Source: Diphasiastrum complanatum (lineage: Eukaryota; Streptophyta; Lycopodiopsida; Lycopodiales; Lycopodiaceae). From it: DNA of 64,000 nucleotides. The stretch spans positions 7,672,246-7,736,245 of the forward strand of contig CM055098.1 of NCBI GenBank assembly GCA_029204225.1. The letters run 5' to 3'. A program made the translations under genes and the position numbers. Positions 52,435 through 64,000 of the stretch are shown here, in pieces. The notes beneath the pieces are model-generated. The model searched no databases. It worked only from the letters and a program-made list of their open reading frames with translations, and was not told the origin of the DNA. The stretch's first letter is position 1, and every line of letters starts with the position of its first letter.

Positions 52435-54840
52435 TTAATGATGTGAGCTACCCTCATATTCAATCTCCTCTTCTTCTAATTCTATCTCATCCAAACGTGG
52501 GGGCCTCAAATTACCCCCAATTTGGTCTTGTACGATCGTAGGAATCTCATCATTTTCATTTGTACCTTCTTCTCCCATCATTTGGAGTTTGGATGAGTGG
52601 TTCAAGTTCTTCCAAAACATTGCCAAAATTGGGTGGTGGTTCGTCGTGTGTATCCAATTCAACAATATCTTTTCCTTCAAACACACGTCGTTTTCTTGCA
52701 TCATACCACCATCTTGGGTCTATTCGATCTGGATGGAATATAATTTGTCAAAGAACTAAAAAAAATTAAGTTACTCTTATAAGTTTGATACATAAATAAT
52801 TGGATTGCGAATATTAATGACATTGAAATTTTAGAGTCTCACTTGTTCGCAATGTCGTGGCAATACTAAAGTGTCATGAGAGTCCATCGATATACATTTT
52901 GTTGAGTCAATTTGAAAAAGCTTTGAGTTATCATTTCTATTCGTGGCGTTGCTTCCACGATAGATGACCTTAAACCATTTTACATAAAGAATAAAATATT
53001 TGTCATTAGTCTTGTAATCGACTTCATAAATATGTTGCAATGTGCCGAGATAGTCTAGGTCGTCCGAAATGACAATAAGGTCTCTCGCACTAGAACGACT
53101 CTCTTGTTGAAAGTTGGCCATTATACCACAATCATATGTACGTCACTTATTGTCAACTCTCTCAACACGGTAATGGTGTCCATATGCCCACATGGCAGTG
53201 TATGATGTATACTAAAACACACACAAAAAAAAAACAAATGTGTGTAATTAGAAATACTATTCATATAGTACAAAAACAAAACTTCACAAAAACAATATTA
53301 CACTAACCTTCCATCCACATCCACGAACAAATTCCCATTCTAATTTGGTCACTTCTTCTCCATTTTTGGATGCTTTTAGCATCGTATCAAAAACTCATTC
53401 ACGAGAGCATTTTGAAGGTAAAGGCTCCAAAGGTTCGTCGTTCTCCAACACCCTCCTTCTTCTTTGATTGATATTTCTTCTTCGTTTCAATGTTATGTTT
53501 CTTTTTTTTTTGGCTTCTTCATACCTTGAAATCCACTTTTCCATTTGTCCACAATTATATAATATGAATGTGTCAATTTTCTCTTTTAATTGAGGTGAAA
53601 GTCTCTTTTGCACACCATTTCCTCGTGGTACTTCACCCTTAACACGTTCATCTTTTTCTTCACACCACATTTTTGGACTTGCAGGATGCAATTGTGAGAT
53701 TATTTCGGCGATATAAAACAAAGATTCTTGTACAAGCCAACTTTCTGCAATGCTACCTTCTGGCCTTGCCTTTTGTCTCACAAAGCCCTTCAAAACTTTC
53801 ATAAAGTGCTCAAGGTAGAACATCCATCTCGTGTGGACAGGTCTTTCAATTGATACTTCTTCAACCAAATGCACTAGAAGATGAGCTTGTATATCCAAAA
53901 AGGAAGTCAGAAAATCTCTTTCCAACAAACATATCATTTTGATCATTTGGATTTTCATGGAATCCAATTCCTTATTTTTTATTTCTTTTCAGAAAATCAC
54001 ACTGCAAGATTGATAGTACATTAGGTTGTTTACACATAAAAATATTAAAATAACACATATTTATACAAGTGCTTAAGAAAATATACAAACCTAATCATCG
54101 ATGACAAATTGTAAAGCGTATTTCGTACGTCATCGTTGAAGAGACCTCAAACAGAAAGTGGAAGTATGAATTGCAACATCTTATGCCAATCATGTGATTT
54201 CAATCCACTTAATTTACCATCTTTGGTAAATGATTTGCACAAAGAATATGCATAGCCTGTTGGAGTTCTCATTTGTTTTATGACATGTTTAACATATGAG
54301 AGTTGCTCTTTTGTAAGAATCCACGGCACGCTAGGTAGAATCTCATCTCCATCTTCGGTGTATTGAATCCAGTAGGGTCTTTTCACATCGGCCGCTTGTA
54401 CGAGCTACGGAGTTGTCTTTTATGCCAATGATGTGGTTCCATAAGGATTCACCGACGTTTTTGAATATGTGCATAGGATCCAAAAGATGGTTTATCAATA
54501 AATTCCTCAAATAGGATAATTTATAAAAAATAGACAACCGTTTCATACCATCAAGAAATTCATTCCATGAAGAATTAACGTCGTGATGTTTAAGCCATTC
54601 ACCATGCTACTCCCATGCATGGGGGTGGTGGTATAGTTAGAGGATTATCTCCTCGCCCTCCAAAAAATCGCCTATTCAACTTTCGAAAAGGATGATCAGG
54701 CGGCAAGTATTTGCGATGATTTTCGTACACCACTTTTTTTAACATATTTGTGCTATGTCGACCCTCCAAAAGTGGTCCACAAATATAACATGCGTTGTAA
54801 CCCCATGTGGTTAAACCTGCATAGTTCATAAACCAAATTA
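52435..54840 (-). pseudogene. CACTA (En/Spm) transposase, TNP2 type, degenerate
   Basis: On the minus strand the pieces come in TNP2 order. 54829-54599 has GLTTWGYNACYICGPLLEGR and HRKYLPPDHPFRKL. 54546-54343 has LLDPMHIFKNVGESLW. 54386-54108 has KDGKLSGLKSHDWHKMLQFI. 53967-53395 has LVHLVEEVSIERPVHTRWMF and GFVRQKARPEGSIAESWLV. 53121-52831 has ISDDLDYLGTLQHIYEVDY and LPRHCEQV. 52770-52640 has WWYDARKRRVFEGKDIVELD. Introns lie between several pieces. Stops and frame shifts occur, and the N-terminus and TIRs are not seen. Confidence 0.85.
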
Positions 54841-54949
54841 AACATAAGCTTAGTTAAATATACTCAAACGTTAAACCCTAAAACGGATTAGATTCATTGT
54901 ATAGATACCTGAACATTTGCTTAAACTGGGGTAGTCATGCATCATCCAC

Positions 54950-55284
54950 ATTAGAATTCCATGAACAACGAAGTTCCGTTGTTTTGAGAAACTTACTTTC
55001 AGATATCAATCTGAATCAATATGCTTCAACATTACTATTTTGTGATAATCAAAGTGCCATTGCTTTGTCCAACCCTAGATTTCATTCTAGGAGTAAAAAC
55101 ATTGAACTGAAGTATCACTATGTCAGAAGCAAAGTTCTCGACAAAGAGGTCAGATTGCAGTACCGTTGAACACAAGATATGACAGCAGATATTTTTATCA
55201 AAGCATTGCTTGGATGTACATGGAAAGTTCTGTGTAGAACTAAGTTTAAAGGCAAGGCATTCATGGATTCAGATTAAGAGAGAG
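54950..55284 (+). pseudogene. copia RNase H C-terminal fragment
   Basis: VVLRNLLSDINLNQYAS, LLFCDNQSAIALSNPRFHSR and KNIELKYHYVRSKVLDKEV are followed by a stop and DMTADIFIKAL in the same frame, then the usual tail just before an LTR. The 5' part of the element is absent; the CACTA remnant lies to its left. Confidence 0.9.
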
Positions 55285-56185
55285 TGCTGGATTATTCTCC
55301 TACTAATCGACTAATCGACATTTTTAAACTTCGTCCAAATTTTATCCAGCCCTGCAGATTTCTTCGTGTTTTTTTCACACTCTGCATAACTACTCGGAAA
55401 CGGCTCATAGTGTCGGCTTTTTCGCTTGTCAGGATTTTTGAGTAAAAATGCGTTGTCACAATTTTTGCCTGTGGTAGTTTATGTTCATTTCTGCAGAGTG
55501 ACAGTTCACGTTCATTTCTGCAAATAGACTGTTTACGGCCAAATGTCACCGCTTATCAGCAAGCAACTTCTAAGAAGAACTGGATGAATGCTAGCAGACT
55601 CCTCTTAATTGTTGAGTATAAATAGTTGTTCATATTTCAACATCAAAAAGAGATTAGATCATTTTTGGATCAATCAGAGATCAAGTATTGAATAGTTAGC
55701 TCTCTCTCAAGCATGTAATTAGAGATTGCTATTGCGCTTACTGCTTATCAATAGTTGTGCTTAATTCAGACTTATATGTTAGCCACTCAAAGATAGCTTA
55801 GAGTATGCGGCTTCAATTCGCAGCTTGTTGTACTCATTTACTTATGTTTCACTTTCATACTAAATCAATATTATCTTCTTATTGCATTCAGCTTCGTCTC
55901 AGAATCTATGTATTTCTGTAGTTCTTCGCGACTGATTATTTGTCTGATAATTCAAAGCTTTAATGCTTGGCACATAATCACTGTAGTACTAATGATTTCA
56001 AAGTTAGATACTATAAGATCAAACGTGATTTTATCACTATTTTTTTGTTCAAAATTGATAGGCGCAGTCATGCATGAAGAAAGTGGAAGATAGTTTATTT
56101 CGTTGTGCATGATAAGTTTTCTTTCTTGTCGTTCGAATTCTTTTCGATTCTTTTAGACCTATCTTTTACACACCTCTTTCCAACA
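55285..56185 (+). repeat. copia 3' LTR, 901 bp
   Basis: AAGAGAGAG precedes TGCTGGATTATTC; the end is CTCTTTCCAACA. GAGTATAAATAG near 55614 is a good TATA box. The right third matches 46450-46832 closely. Confidence 0.88.
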
Positions 56186-56761
56186 TCTCTTATCTAGGAA
56201 ATTCAAAGTTAATTTTCCTAGTGGTCAACTAGGAAATGGTTTCAAATTTCCTAGTATTTCCTTTCTCCTAGTTGTGTTCAATTGTAACTAGGAAAAAGCT
56301 TCTTTTTTTACATCTAGGAACTTGTCATATTTTTCTTGTGAATGTGGCTAATCCATGCATCACCAAGCAACCCGAGAACCTATTCATAAACTTTTAACAC
56401 ATACATGCTCATTCTAGAAATGTGAGCATAACAATCAATGACCACCCATGAACTAACAAGGGTCGATTACCTACAAGCAATTTCAAATGATCAACAATGG
56501 TAACTAGCTATGATCCGACTATGAGCTCAAGAAACAATCAAAGGGCAATCACATTATCTTCCAACCTCAAGTAACTTTGAAATGAAAGCATCTTCAACCA
56601 ACATGGAGCAAGCAATTAATATTCACACAACACCAACATTGAACTCACCTACAATCACTCATACAATTGGCAAAACCTTAACATCACTTAACCAAGTAAT
56701 CAAACCCCAACCCTCCATCAATCCACACAACTATGCAAGACAATACTTCTACCCATTCACT
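56186..56761. other. no gene seen
   Basis: Nothing recognised. Confidence 0.5.
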
Positions 56762-57100
56762 AGCAACTTGTTAAAGTATAGTACTTTGGACCATGAATGA
56801 GTCTACAAAAGAGTTCAGGAGTGATTGATTGATTGATCTATCTATGTACTGCAAAACTAGATTCCAATTTCTGAATCTACATTGACAATTTAGACTTATA
56901 CAATCTAGAGAAATCAAAAGATGATCAAAACTAGTAGATCAGACTCCACACACATTCTACTGTATGACCTACTAACAAAGAATGAACCTTACAAAGTTTA
57001 GATTGCATTCCAATCACAAATTCACAATACAAATGTGTAGATTGCTAGAAATGGTCAATTGACTCCTGCCAACTTTGGTAGTTAGATCAATCACCAACTT
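56762..57100 (-). repeat. dispersed LTR-like repeat, copy 2 (inverted)
   Basis: The reverse complement contains GATCAATCAATCAATCACTC and GGTCCAAAGTACTATACTTTAACA, matching 38955-39085. The left extent is approximate. Confidence 0.6.
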
Positions 57101-57919
57101 CCATAATTTGTGGAGTTTTCTCCTAAATTCTAGGAAACTTAACCAAACATCCTATCTAACTCCTATGATTAGAATGTAACTACCCTAGGTCTAATCTCAC
57201 ACATGTGAACGTGCTTTCACTCATGTGGATTACAATATGTACACTAAACTATGTGTTTATCAACCTTAATATTTACAAATTCTCACACAACCACACTGTC
57301 AACAGCTGGCAAGAGCAACATTCAAACAAACGCTCACTCTCACCCTCTCCCCACATTATCCAACATCAAAATACAAAGAGGCTCACCCTCTTTATTATTA
57401 ATAATCTCCCTTCACAATACAAGCTTGCCATTCTTCATGCCCTTCTTTCCCTTCATGCCATGTGTCCACTCCTCTTTGGCAAGGTACTCCAAGGGCTTTG
57501 AGTTGATACCCTTCCCCTTTTGGAAAGGATGGCTTGGGTCCAATGTGTGCAAGGGTACCACATGTGTGAGCCACCCTTCCTCCTTTGTACTCTGAATGGT
57601 TTAAATACGGTAAGGAGTTCGGGTACACCACTTGTATTAACTTTAAAGTAGTAGCTAGATCCTACCATTTTTAGGTAGGGTGTTTTCTTAAAGCACATTG
57701 AGACCTCCTTTTGTCATTTTTCTGTTGCGCACCCATGGCATGTCGTTACACTATCGATTTGGCTGGTTGGGACACTGGCTTGGCCCGTATAATTTGCTTA
57801 GTGCTTGGAACTTGCCCATATTTTGTCGTCACACATTTTTCAATTTCTTGACACTGTCACATTTTTTCGGTCTCTTTTTTGAACAAAATTTTTTCCATTG
57901 TCAATTTTTTTTCTTGTAT
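57101..57919. other. no gene recognised
   Basis: Short overlapping frames on both strands; none has a known motif. Confidence 0.5.
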
Positions 57920-58336
57920 TGTCATCAGACATTTTAAGAGTAAAGAACTTCCTTCTAAGGTGTAACCTAGTGGTCACATCTTGAGTCTCATATAGATTAG
58001 ACAACAAGCCCAGTGCTTCCGTGGAAGACTTGCATGTGGTAATGTGGGATAGTTGGGAGTCAGCATGATTGATGCTAGCAACTTTTGATCCTTGATCTTC
58101 CATGCCTTAGCTATTTCAAGATCAACATCTTCTGGTTTCGGGTCAGACCCGTCTACAACATCCCAAAGATCTCTGTCTATCAACATCATCCGGAGTTTTA
58201 GGTTCCAGATGTAGAAGTTAGAACCGTTGAATCTATCAATGACTCTAACTTCATTGGATGAAGAAGATGAAGTGTTACTGGTAAGAGATATGTTGACAAT
58301 AACCCAAAAATACAATAACCTCTTGGTTTATTTAAC
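57920..58336 (-). pseudogene. copia gag fragment, frame-shifted
   Basis: The minus strand reads VIDRFNGSNFYIWNLKLRMM, LIDRDLWDVVDGSDPKPED and AKAWKIKDQKLLASIML, then shifts frame to STEALGLLSNLYETQDVTT and LHLRRKFFTLKMSDD. This is the N-terminal half of copia gag. Confidence 0.88.
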
Positions 58337-58337
58337 T

Positions 58338-58351
58338 GGGCTCTAATACCA
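58338..58351 (-). other. copia primer binding site, second copy
   Basis: The minus strand reads TGGTATTAGAGCCC just after CTTTCCAACA. Confidence 0.8.
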
Positions 58352-58400
58352 CTTGTTGGAAAGGGAAACACACCTGAATACCGGTAGGATGGAATGGAAT

Positions 58401-58413
58401 GCTCTGATACCAA
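58401..58413 (-). other. copia primer binding site, first copy
   Basis: The minus strand reads TTGGTATCAGAGC just after another CTTTCCAACA. Two LTR-end/PBS pairs 60 bp apart are unusual. Confidence 0.8.
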
Positions 58414-58960
58414 TGTTGGAAAGATTGGAACACAGGAGGAAAGAAAAGTAGTGCGGAATAGCTCCCGTCCCGATGTAGAACCGGTTAAAACAAATCCACC
58501 AAAGAGTTTTTGAGTTATTGTCACAATCCATTTGAATCAGAAGTTCATACAGAATGAAGAATAATGGTGCAAAAAATTGTGCTTGTTTCTCAGGCGTCAA
58601 AAACGGCCATGGTCTAAATAGATGCAAAGGAGTCAGAGACATTCGTGATCTGTCAAATTGCGTGAATGAGCGAAACAAGCAAGCAGAGTAATGTAATCAA
58701 ATCACAACACACAGACATTTACATTAAACATAGATGATGAAAAGGTGTTGCTTGTATATTACATCAAAATGCTTGTAATGGAGCAAGAGCAACGATGTAG
58801 GTTACAGCATGAAATGGGGCATATCAGAGATGCTAAATCTTTGTCTCTCTTGCACACGGCTAAATGAGAGCTTGAAATGTATTTATACGCATCATTATTG
58901 TTTCTTTGTACAAACATTTTCAACAACGTCAAAGAAAACACTAGCACAAAAATTGTTAAC
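58414..58960 (-). repeat. copia 5' LTR (minus strand), left boundary uncertain
   Basis: Ends CTTTCCAACA at 58414. On the minus strand GTATAAATACA near 58890 is a likely TATA box. The LTR start was not located. Confidence 0.55.
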
Positions 58961-60778
58961 ATCATATCCAGGTATCTTGTATAGTCTTGTAAGTATTACA
59001 TATTATCTTAACAAATGCGAACATGTATTTAAAGTAACAGACATAGTGATCAATATTCCACTAGAAACTTGTGGTCATAAAAAAAAATACAAAACTAATA
59101 AACAATTTGAACACAAGACAAAATTACTTCTCTACAAATAATCGTACAACATACACTTGATGCATCGCTTGCATATATAAGAACTAAATTCACTTCCTTG
59201 AATCTAAGCATTATGTGCACAAAAAAATTTGCATGCTCATCACACAAAATTTTCAAGACACAATCTTACATGTATACATGTATATGACGAATGCATAAAT
59301 GATATTCCAATTCATACATGTATTACTTGTGAATGTAAATTTTCCAATTCTAGTGTACAAATGTTACTTTCGATGAATATCAATATATTACAAATATGAA
59401 GGCAGACCATTGGGAGAATTGGTTGTGTTGGGTTTGCAATTTCTAACATGCTAGATCCAGTAGATGCTATAGATCTTGGAGATCGGGTCTTGCGTGTGTA
59501 CTTTTCACACGTGTGGGCAACCCAAACAATGTGAATGATCTAAAGTCTGTGTGATTACACATAGATCTAGCACCAACTAGATCGATGAATCAATGTAGCT
59601 TGACAATTATAAGGCAAGAGCACACTAAACATGCATCATACATTCACCATTCAACATACACATTCAAAGGCAACTTGTGATGAAAAAAGCTAAGTATGGA
59701 ATTGGGTTGCTCTCGGATAGAGAGAGAAAAAGTACATGAACTCTTGGTATAGAGAGAATGTGCAAAACCCTCTAAGTGTAGAATCTCAAGATCTCTCCAA
59801 AAAACTCAATGTACGATTACTCTCTCACTCTCTAATAGTGACTTGAGCTCCAACATGTGTAGTTAACAAGCAATAGCAAAAGCTCCGAGTTGAGGAAAAT
59901 ATGCTCACCTGATTCATCCACAACTACATACAAACAAAAATTGAACATACACTTTAAATCTAACAAACACATCTAAATAATAGCACAAATACCTTGCAAA
60001 AATTTGTCCCCAATAGAAAAAACAATGATGTGGACATTATTTTGATGGAGAAAAGAAAGACACAATTAAAGAAACTTGTGCTACTGCTCAAGCATCAATA
60101 ACTATTACTAACCGAACATGTTAAAGCCTCAAAATTTCAAAATGCATTATTTCAATCTTTATGGTAAACACTAGCACAATATGTTTTTCATGGATGTAAC
60201 AAGTATGAACTAAATAGTTGTATTATATTACGTGCATACCGATTAAAGTCACAAATATATTCATATAAATGAAAACATGTTTCTATTTGCACGCAATTTA
60301 GATTGGCATTGTATTGTCAACACAGATGAAGAAATGCAAGATGTGTAGATATAAACTTACACGATTTATTTGACGACATTCTTGATAAGCCTAATGTATA
60401 TAATGAAAGTCACAAGAATCGGTTGTGAGGCAATGTTCATACGTCAAAAGGGCTTACTTTAATCCAAAGCCAATGCACAATGTCCTAAAAACACCTTCAA
60501 AATTTAAACATCATTCTCTAAATGATTGGAATAATTGAACTACAAACATTTGTACAACATAAAATTTTGAAATACCATAATATTCATGCAAAGCAAATGT
60601 TCACCTTTCGCTATTCATTTTTTAATCATGAACCTAGCTTGCAACATACGTAGATTGTTCGTGGCCAATGTTCTCATGGGATGAGAATCCAAATTTATTT
60701 GTTATGATCTTGAAGGTTTATTTGTTGCCTCCTATCTTCACAATACTCTAAATTTCATATATAATTTTTGAATGACAG
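58961..60778. other. no gene recognised
   Basis: AT-rich; no long frame or repeat noted. Confidence 0.5.
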
Positions 60779-61037
60779 ATATATATGGTAATGGAGAACC
60801 AACTAATGACAATGTTCAATTCTAGCAATGGTTTAGGGAGGTCAGCATTACTAAGATTATGGTATGAATGAGTTTCTATTTTAACACCATTTTGTTTGTG
60901 AAGTGTTTATTTCACCTTTTGGGTTCATACTAGTGCTTCTGAATTCTCTTCAAGGGGTGAGAAGGGGAGATTGGGTTTCAAAACTCCACTATGTTGTCTT
61001 TTGCCTTGGAAATAGACAATATGATCATTTTAACAAC
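60779..61037 (+). pseudogene. NADPH-cytochrome P450 reductase gene fragment (two decayed exons)
   Basis: The exon-like piece 60779-60840 follows a TTTTTGAATGACAG acceptor and reads IYGNGEPTNDNVQF, a TAG, then QWFRE, matching the flavodoxin-domain motif YGDGEPTDNAxxFY.WF. The second piece, 60955-61037, after a CTCTTCAAG acceptor, reads RRGDWVSKLHYVVFCLGNRQ and then YDHFNN. It ends at GTATGT. LGNRQYEHFN is typical of cytochrome P450 reductase FMN domains. Intron remains show it is not a processed copy. A stop and a frame mismatch between the pieces show it is broken. No other exons were found nearby. Confidence 0.65.
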
Positions 61038-62116
61038 GTATGTATTTGGCTTGAGTGCATAAAACTAAAAAGCAAGTTATCAAGTTTCGATTGGTTGTCG
61101 AGTAATTTGTAAGTTGGCTTGGTGCTTACGATGCTCTAGAGAAACAAGGTATTTTCAAAACTCCTTGGTGGCCTATGATCTACAATTTGCTTATAATATT
61201 TTGTTGTATTAGTAATAGAGTCATACACCAGTGACACAACGGCCAAAACAACACATAGAGCATGAAATAGGCAATGATAGAACCACAAATTAAATTTGGC
61301 AAGTCTCATTAATCTTATGCTAGGATACCCAACTCTAGGTTGCCTTCAGATAGTAACCCCGATAGACATTTTCTCCTCTCATTTTAGAAGCCACTGGGCT
61401 AGAAGTGGACTCTAGACATTATCTATACATATGGTTGTTGATTATTATAGGCTATATTAGCTCTCCATAGATGTGGGCACATCATTCGGCCCCCCTTGGC
61501 GAAAGGGTCGCCTCTCTTAGCCCACTAGTTTTACACGGTAGCGATAAGCTATTGTGACATTCGTTAAAAGATGAGGTGTCACTCCTAAGTAAGTTTGAGG
61601 ATTAAAATAGATATTTGTTATTTTAGATTCTTTACCTCAAATTCCATTTTTTTTTTAAAAAAAATTAACGATTGGTATGGTTGGTAGACCATGACCCCTA
61701 CTCAATTCTACATTGCCATTTATTCATTTTGGTGACTCTTGTATATGTGCCACACATTACGTAAGCTAATATTTAGTGACGAGATTCAAGTCCCTAAAAA
61801 ATAGGAAACTAGGTGGTGGTAAACCGTGACTAGCCAATGGCGATTCACCAAAACCCTTGTTTGAGATCGAAATTGAACTAATTATTATTCTAAAGGTACT
61901 TGATTTTTGGTTTGAGATCAAACATCAATATTTGGAGATGTTGAGGTGGTTTATTATGATCAAGGCGGTTTCATTTTACTATACTTGTGATTCAAAAACT
62001 GAGATGGATCAAAATCTTTGGAGGCAAACCAAGATAGAAGGTTTTGTCTTGAAGATTATGTGAGAAATTGCCAAAAATTGGCAAATCTAGCTTGATCAAA
62101 TATCATATAAAATGTA
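61038..62116. other. no gene recognised
   Basis: A 68-codon frame at 61857 has no known motif. Confidence 0.5.
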
Positions 62117-62460
62117 CATAAGTGGGTCCCACACATGTGAGGCCATGGAGCCACGTGGGAAACCTATCCTAATATAGGTTAGATCAAGTCTAAAGAGTAG
62201 GTCAAGTCAATTTGGTGGTGATTCCTACTTTGTGAGGGAGTGTAGTAATTGTGGCTAGAAGTCAAATTTGAGGTAATCAACACAAGTGAAACCTTTGTGA
62301 ATTTCCAGGTTCAAACAAAACCAATTTTTTTGAGCATTGCCTTCTAGAAACCTTCCAATAAGTTATTGTGAATCAAGATCAAGGGGATCTTGCCAGTTGT
62401 GTGTTTGTGAACATCAAGTGAGTTGCTAGTGAGGCAAATTTTGGAAAAGATCTTAGGGAG
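62117..62460 (+). repeat. dispersed LTR-like repeat, copy 3, upstream of copia gag
   Basis: ACACATGTGAGGCCATGGAGCCACGTGGGA and the following GTTAGATCAAGT...TTTGGTGGT resemble 38413-38515. It may be the 5' LTR of the copia element starting at 62499. No primer binding site was found. Confidence 0.5.
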
Positions 62461-62498
62461 GGCCAACAAGTAAATCATTAGTTCAAGTCATTAGGGAG

Positions 62499-63113
62499 AT
62501 GAGAACCATTGGTAAATTCCTTCTTGGATCTAGTGAGAGGTTAAATTCTATAAACTATGTTGAGGCAAGAAGAAGACCAAGGGATCTAAGAAGGATCAAG
62601 CAAAGGAGTTCAAGGAGGAGGATCAAGCATCAAGTTCAAAGCCAAAGGACAAGTCAAAGCAAAAATGCTTCTTTTGTGGAAAGAAGGGGCATTATGCATC
62701 CGAATGCTACAAGAGGCAAAGAGCACAAGAGGAGGAGGACAAGCGAGAAAACCTTGCACATGAGGAGGAGGAGGATGAAGGAGATCTATTCTTGATGGCA
62801 TCTACATCCTCACCAACAAGCAATGGCAATTCAAGAGACACTTGGTGGATTGATAGTGGGGCTAGCTCCCACATGACTTGTGAAAAGGATTTTTTTCTCA
62901 ACTTTACACTCATTCAATGATGCTAAAAAGTTTGTCTTTACTGCAAGTGAGTGTAGGATAGATGGTGTTGGTACCATCTCTTTGTGTCTAGAATCCTCAA
63001 AAAATTTGGATCTAGAACATGTTCTTTTTGTACCATCAATCACCAAGAATATGCTACATGTTGGTCAACTTTTGGAAAGTGGTTTGGATGCCCAAAGTCC
63101 TATGATCCACTAA
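62499..63113 (+). pseudogene. copia gag C-terminus and protease, frame-shifted
   Basis: A complete CCHC zinc knuckle (CFFCGKKGHYASEC, 62666-62707) is followed by an acidic stretch and the protease active site WWIDSGASSHMTCEKDF (about 62843). A frame break near 62893 leads to the frame 62880-63113: CRIDGVGTISLCLESS and DLEHVLFVPSITKNMLHVGQ. The catalytic Asp is kept. The element breaks off at 63113, where a different gag begins. Confidence 0.9.
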
Positions 63114-63560
63114 TTATGACCTTGGAAGGCAAGCCTCAAGATTTGGAGATTGGATGTGTTCCGCAAAGGCTGTTGCAAGAGGAGGAGAGGCGGAAAGGAA
63201 TACTAATCTATGAGGAGCATGCACTACCAATGGCGGAGCATGCACTAGTAATGATGGTTAGAGGCATGTCATTAAACAAGGGACCTAAAAGCAGAGGCAA
63301 GGGAGTTGCTCCAAATGATGACACAGTAAAGAAGCCAAAACAAGGGGAAGGTTTATATCAGAGCATATATGGAGGAAGGAAAGACAAAGATAGGGTAGAC
63401 CGTAGAAGGAACATGGTGTGTTTCTATTGTCATGAGGTTGGACACTTTGCTGGGGACAGGACATCCAAAGGAGGACACAAAATTAAACAAATGTTGCAAA
63501 GATAAAAGAGGATGAGAAAGAGGTTGCATTCATGATGTTGACCAAAGATGCTGGCATTGG
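63114..63560 (+). pseudogene. second copia gag fragment
   Basis: The frame to 63505 contains DLEIGCVPQRLLQEEERRK and a zinc-knuckle relic CFYCHEVGHFAGDR in which the last Cys is Arg. This is a different copia lineage from the gag before it. Protease-type sequence EVAFMMLTKDAG starts, then stops at a deletion. Confidence 0.75.
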
Positions 63561-63599
63561 TGAGGAGACATGAAACGAGAGAGAGAGAGAAAAGAGACA

Positions 63600-64000
63600 A
63601 CCTAGGAGATTTGATGAAATGACCTTCATTAAGAAGCAGAGAATGGTGGTGTGGAACCTTTGAGTTACCATGAAGCCATCAGATAAGGAGCTCTGGTATA
63701 ACGCAATGAAGGAGGAGTTGGAGTCAATAAGGAAGAATGACACATGGGAGCTAGTCAAACTACCTGCAGGGAGAACGACTATTGGATGTAAGTGGGTTTA
63801 CAAAGTCAAGTGCAATGAGGACGGAAAGCTGGAGCACTATCATAGCTTGGCCAGTGGTGAAAGGATATAACCAAGTAGTAGGAAAAGAGTATGCAAAAAC
63901 ATTTGCACTTGTAATGAGGATCGGATCTCTGAGAATCTTTATCGCTTGGGGAACAATGCACGATATGGAGATAGACCAGGTGGACGTAAAAACCGCTTTT
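63600..64000 (+). pseudogene. copia reverse transcriptase start, runs off the window
   Basis: KELWYNAMKEELESIRKNDT, then WELVKLPAGRTTIGCKWVYK. A frame change near 63855 leads to VVKGYNQVVGKEYAKTFA and finally DQVDVKTAF at the edge. It is joined almost directly to the gag fragment, so protease and integrase are deleted. Confidence 0.88.

Overview
This window comes from a nuclear chromosome of a land plant. It has spliceosomal introns, a KTI12/DRL1-type gene, and plant-type Ty1/copia, Ty3/gypsy, LINE, hAT and CACTA elements. Long (GA)n/(CT)n tracts and a 26-kb gene with 9-kb and 13-kb introns suggest a repeat-rich genome, possibly a fern or another non-angiosperm. That taxonomic guess is inference only.

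The one intact host gene found is a minus-strand KTI12 homologue (Elongator-associated P-loop protein; Arabidopsis DRL1/ELO4). It runs from the ATG at 34374 to the stop at 8152. Nine exons were assembled by hand. They join in frame to 299 codons plus a stop, with no internal stop. Introns 1-7 are GT-AG. Intron 8 (8458-8317) looks like an AT-AC U12-type intron, and about half of it is a (GA)n microsatellite.

Introns 1 and 4 are filled with nested elements. Intron 4 holds an 866-bp direct repeat, a 5.09-kb hAT element with a perfect 8-bp target duplication (13185-18275) inside an older LINE endonuclease remnant, a decayed gypsy element, and a 615-bp non-autonomous hAT element. Intron 1 holds a LINE with ORF1 and endonuclease but no reverse transcriptase, a copia element with a deleted front half, a second non-autonomous hAT element (603 bp), and a copia integrase fragment.

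The left edge (1-8.1 kb) carries a broken gypsy pol, an LTR-like repeat and a copia remnant. To the right of KTI12 (34.4-64 kb) no intact host gene was recognised. That part holds pseudogene fragments of two host genes (a mitochondrial ATP synthase subunit, and NADPH-cytochrome P450 reductase), a 125-bp foldback, an unclassified LTR-bounded element with unfamiliar ORFs, several copia fragments and LTRs, a solo LTR with a 5-bp target duplication, a purine/GT microsatellite cluster, a CACTA (TNP2-type) transposase remnant, and two copia fragments running off the right edge.

All recognisable transposon proteins carry frameshifts, stops or deletions. The region reads as an old, nested transposon landscape around one conserved tRNA-modification gene. 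Family names come from motif recognition by eye. No database search was run.
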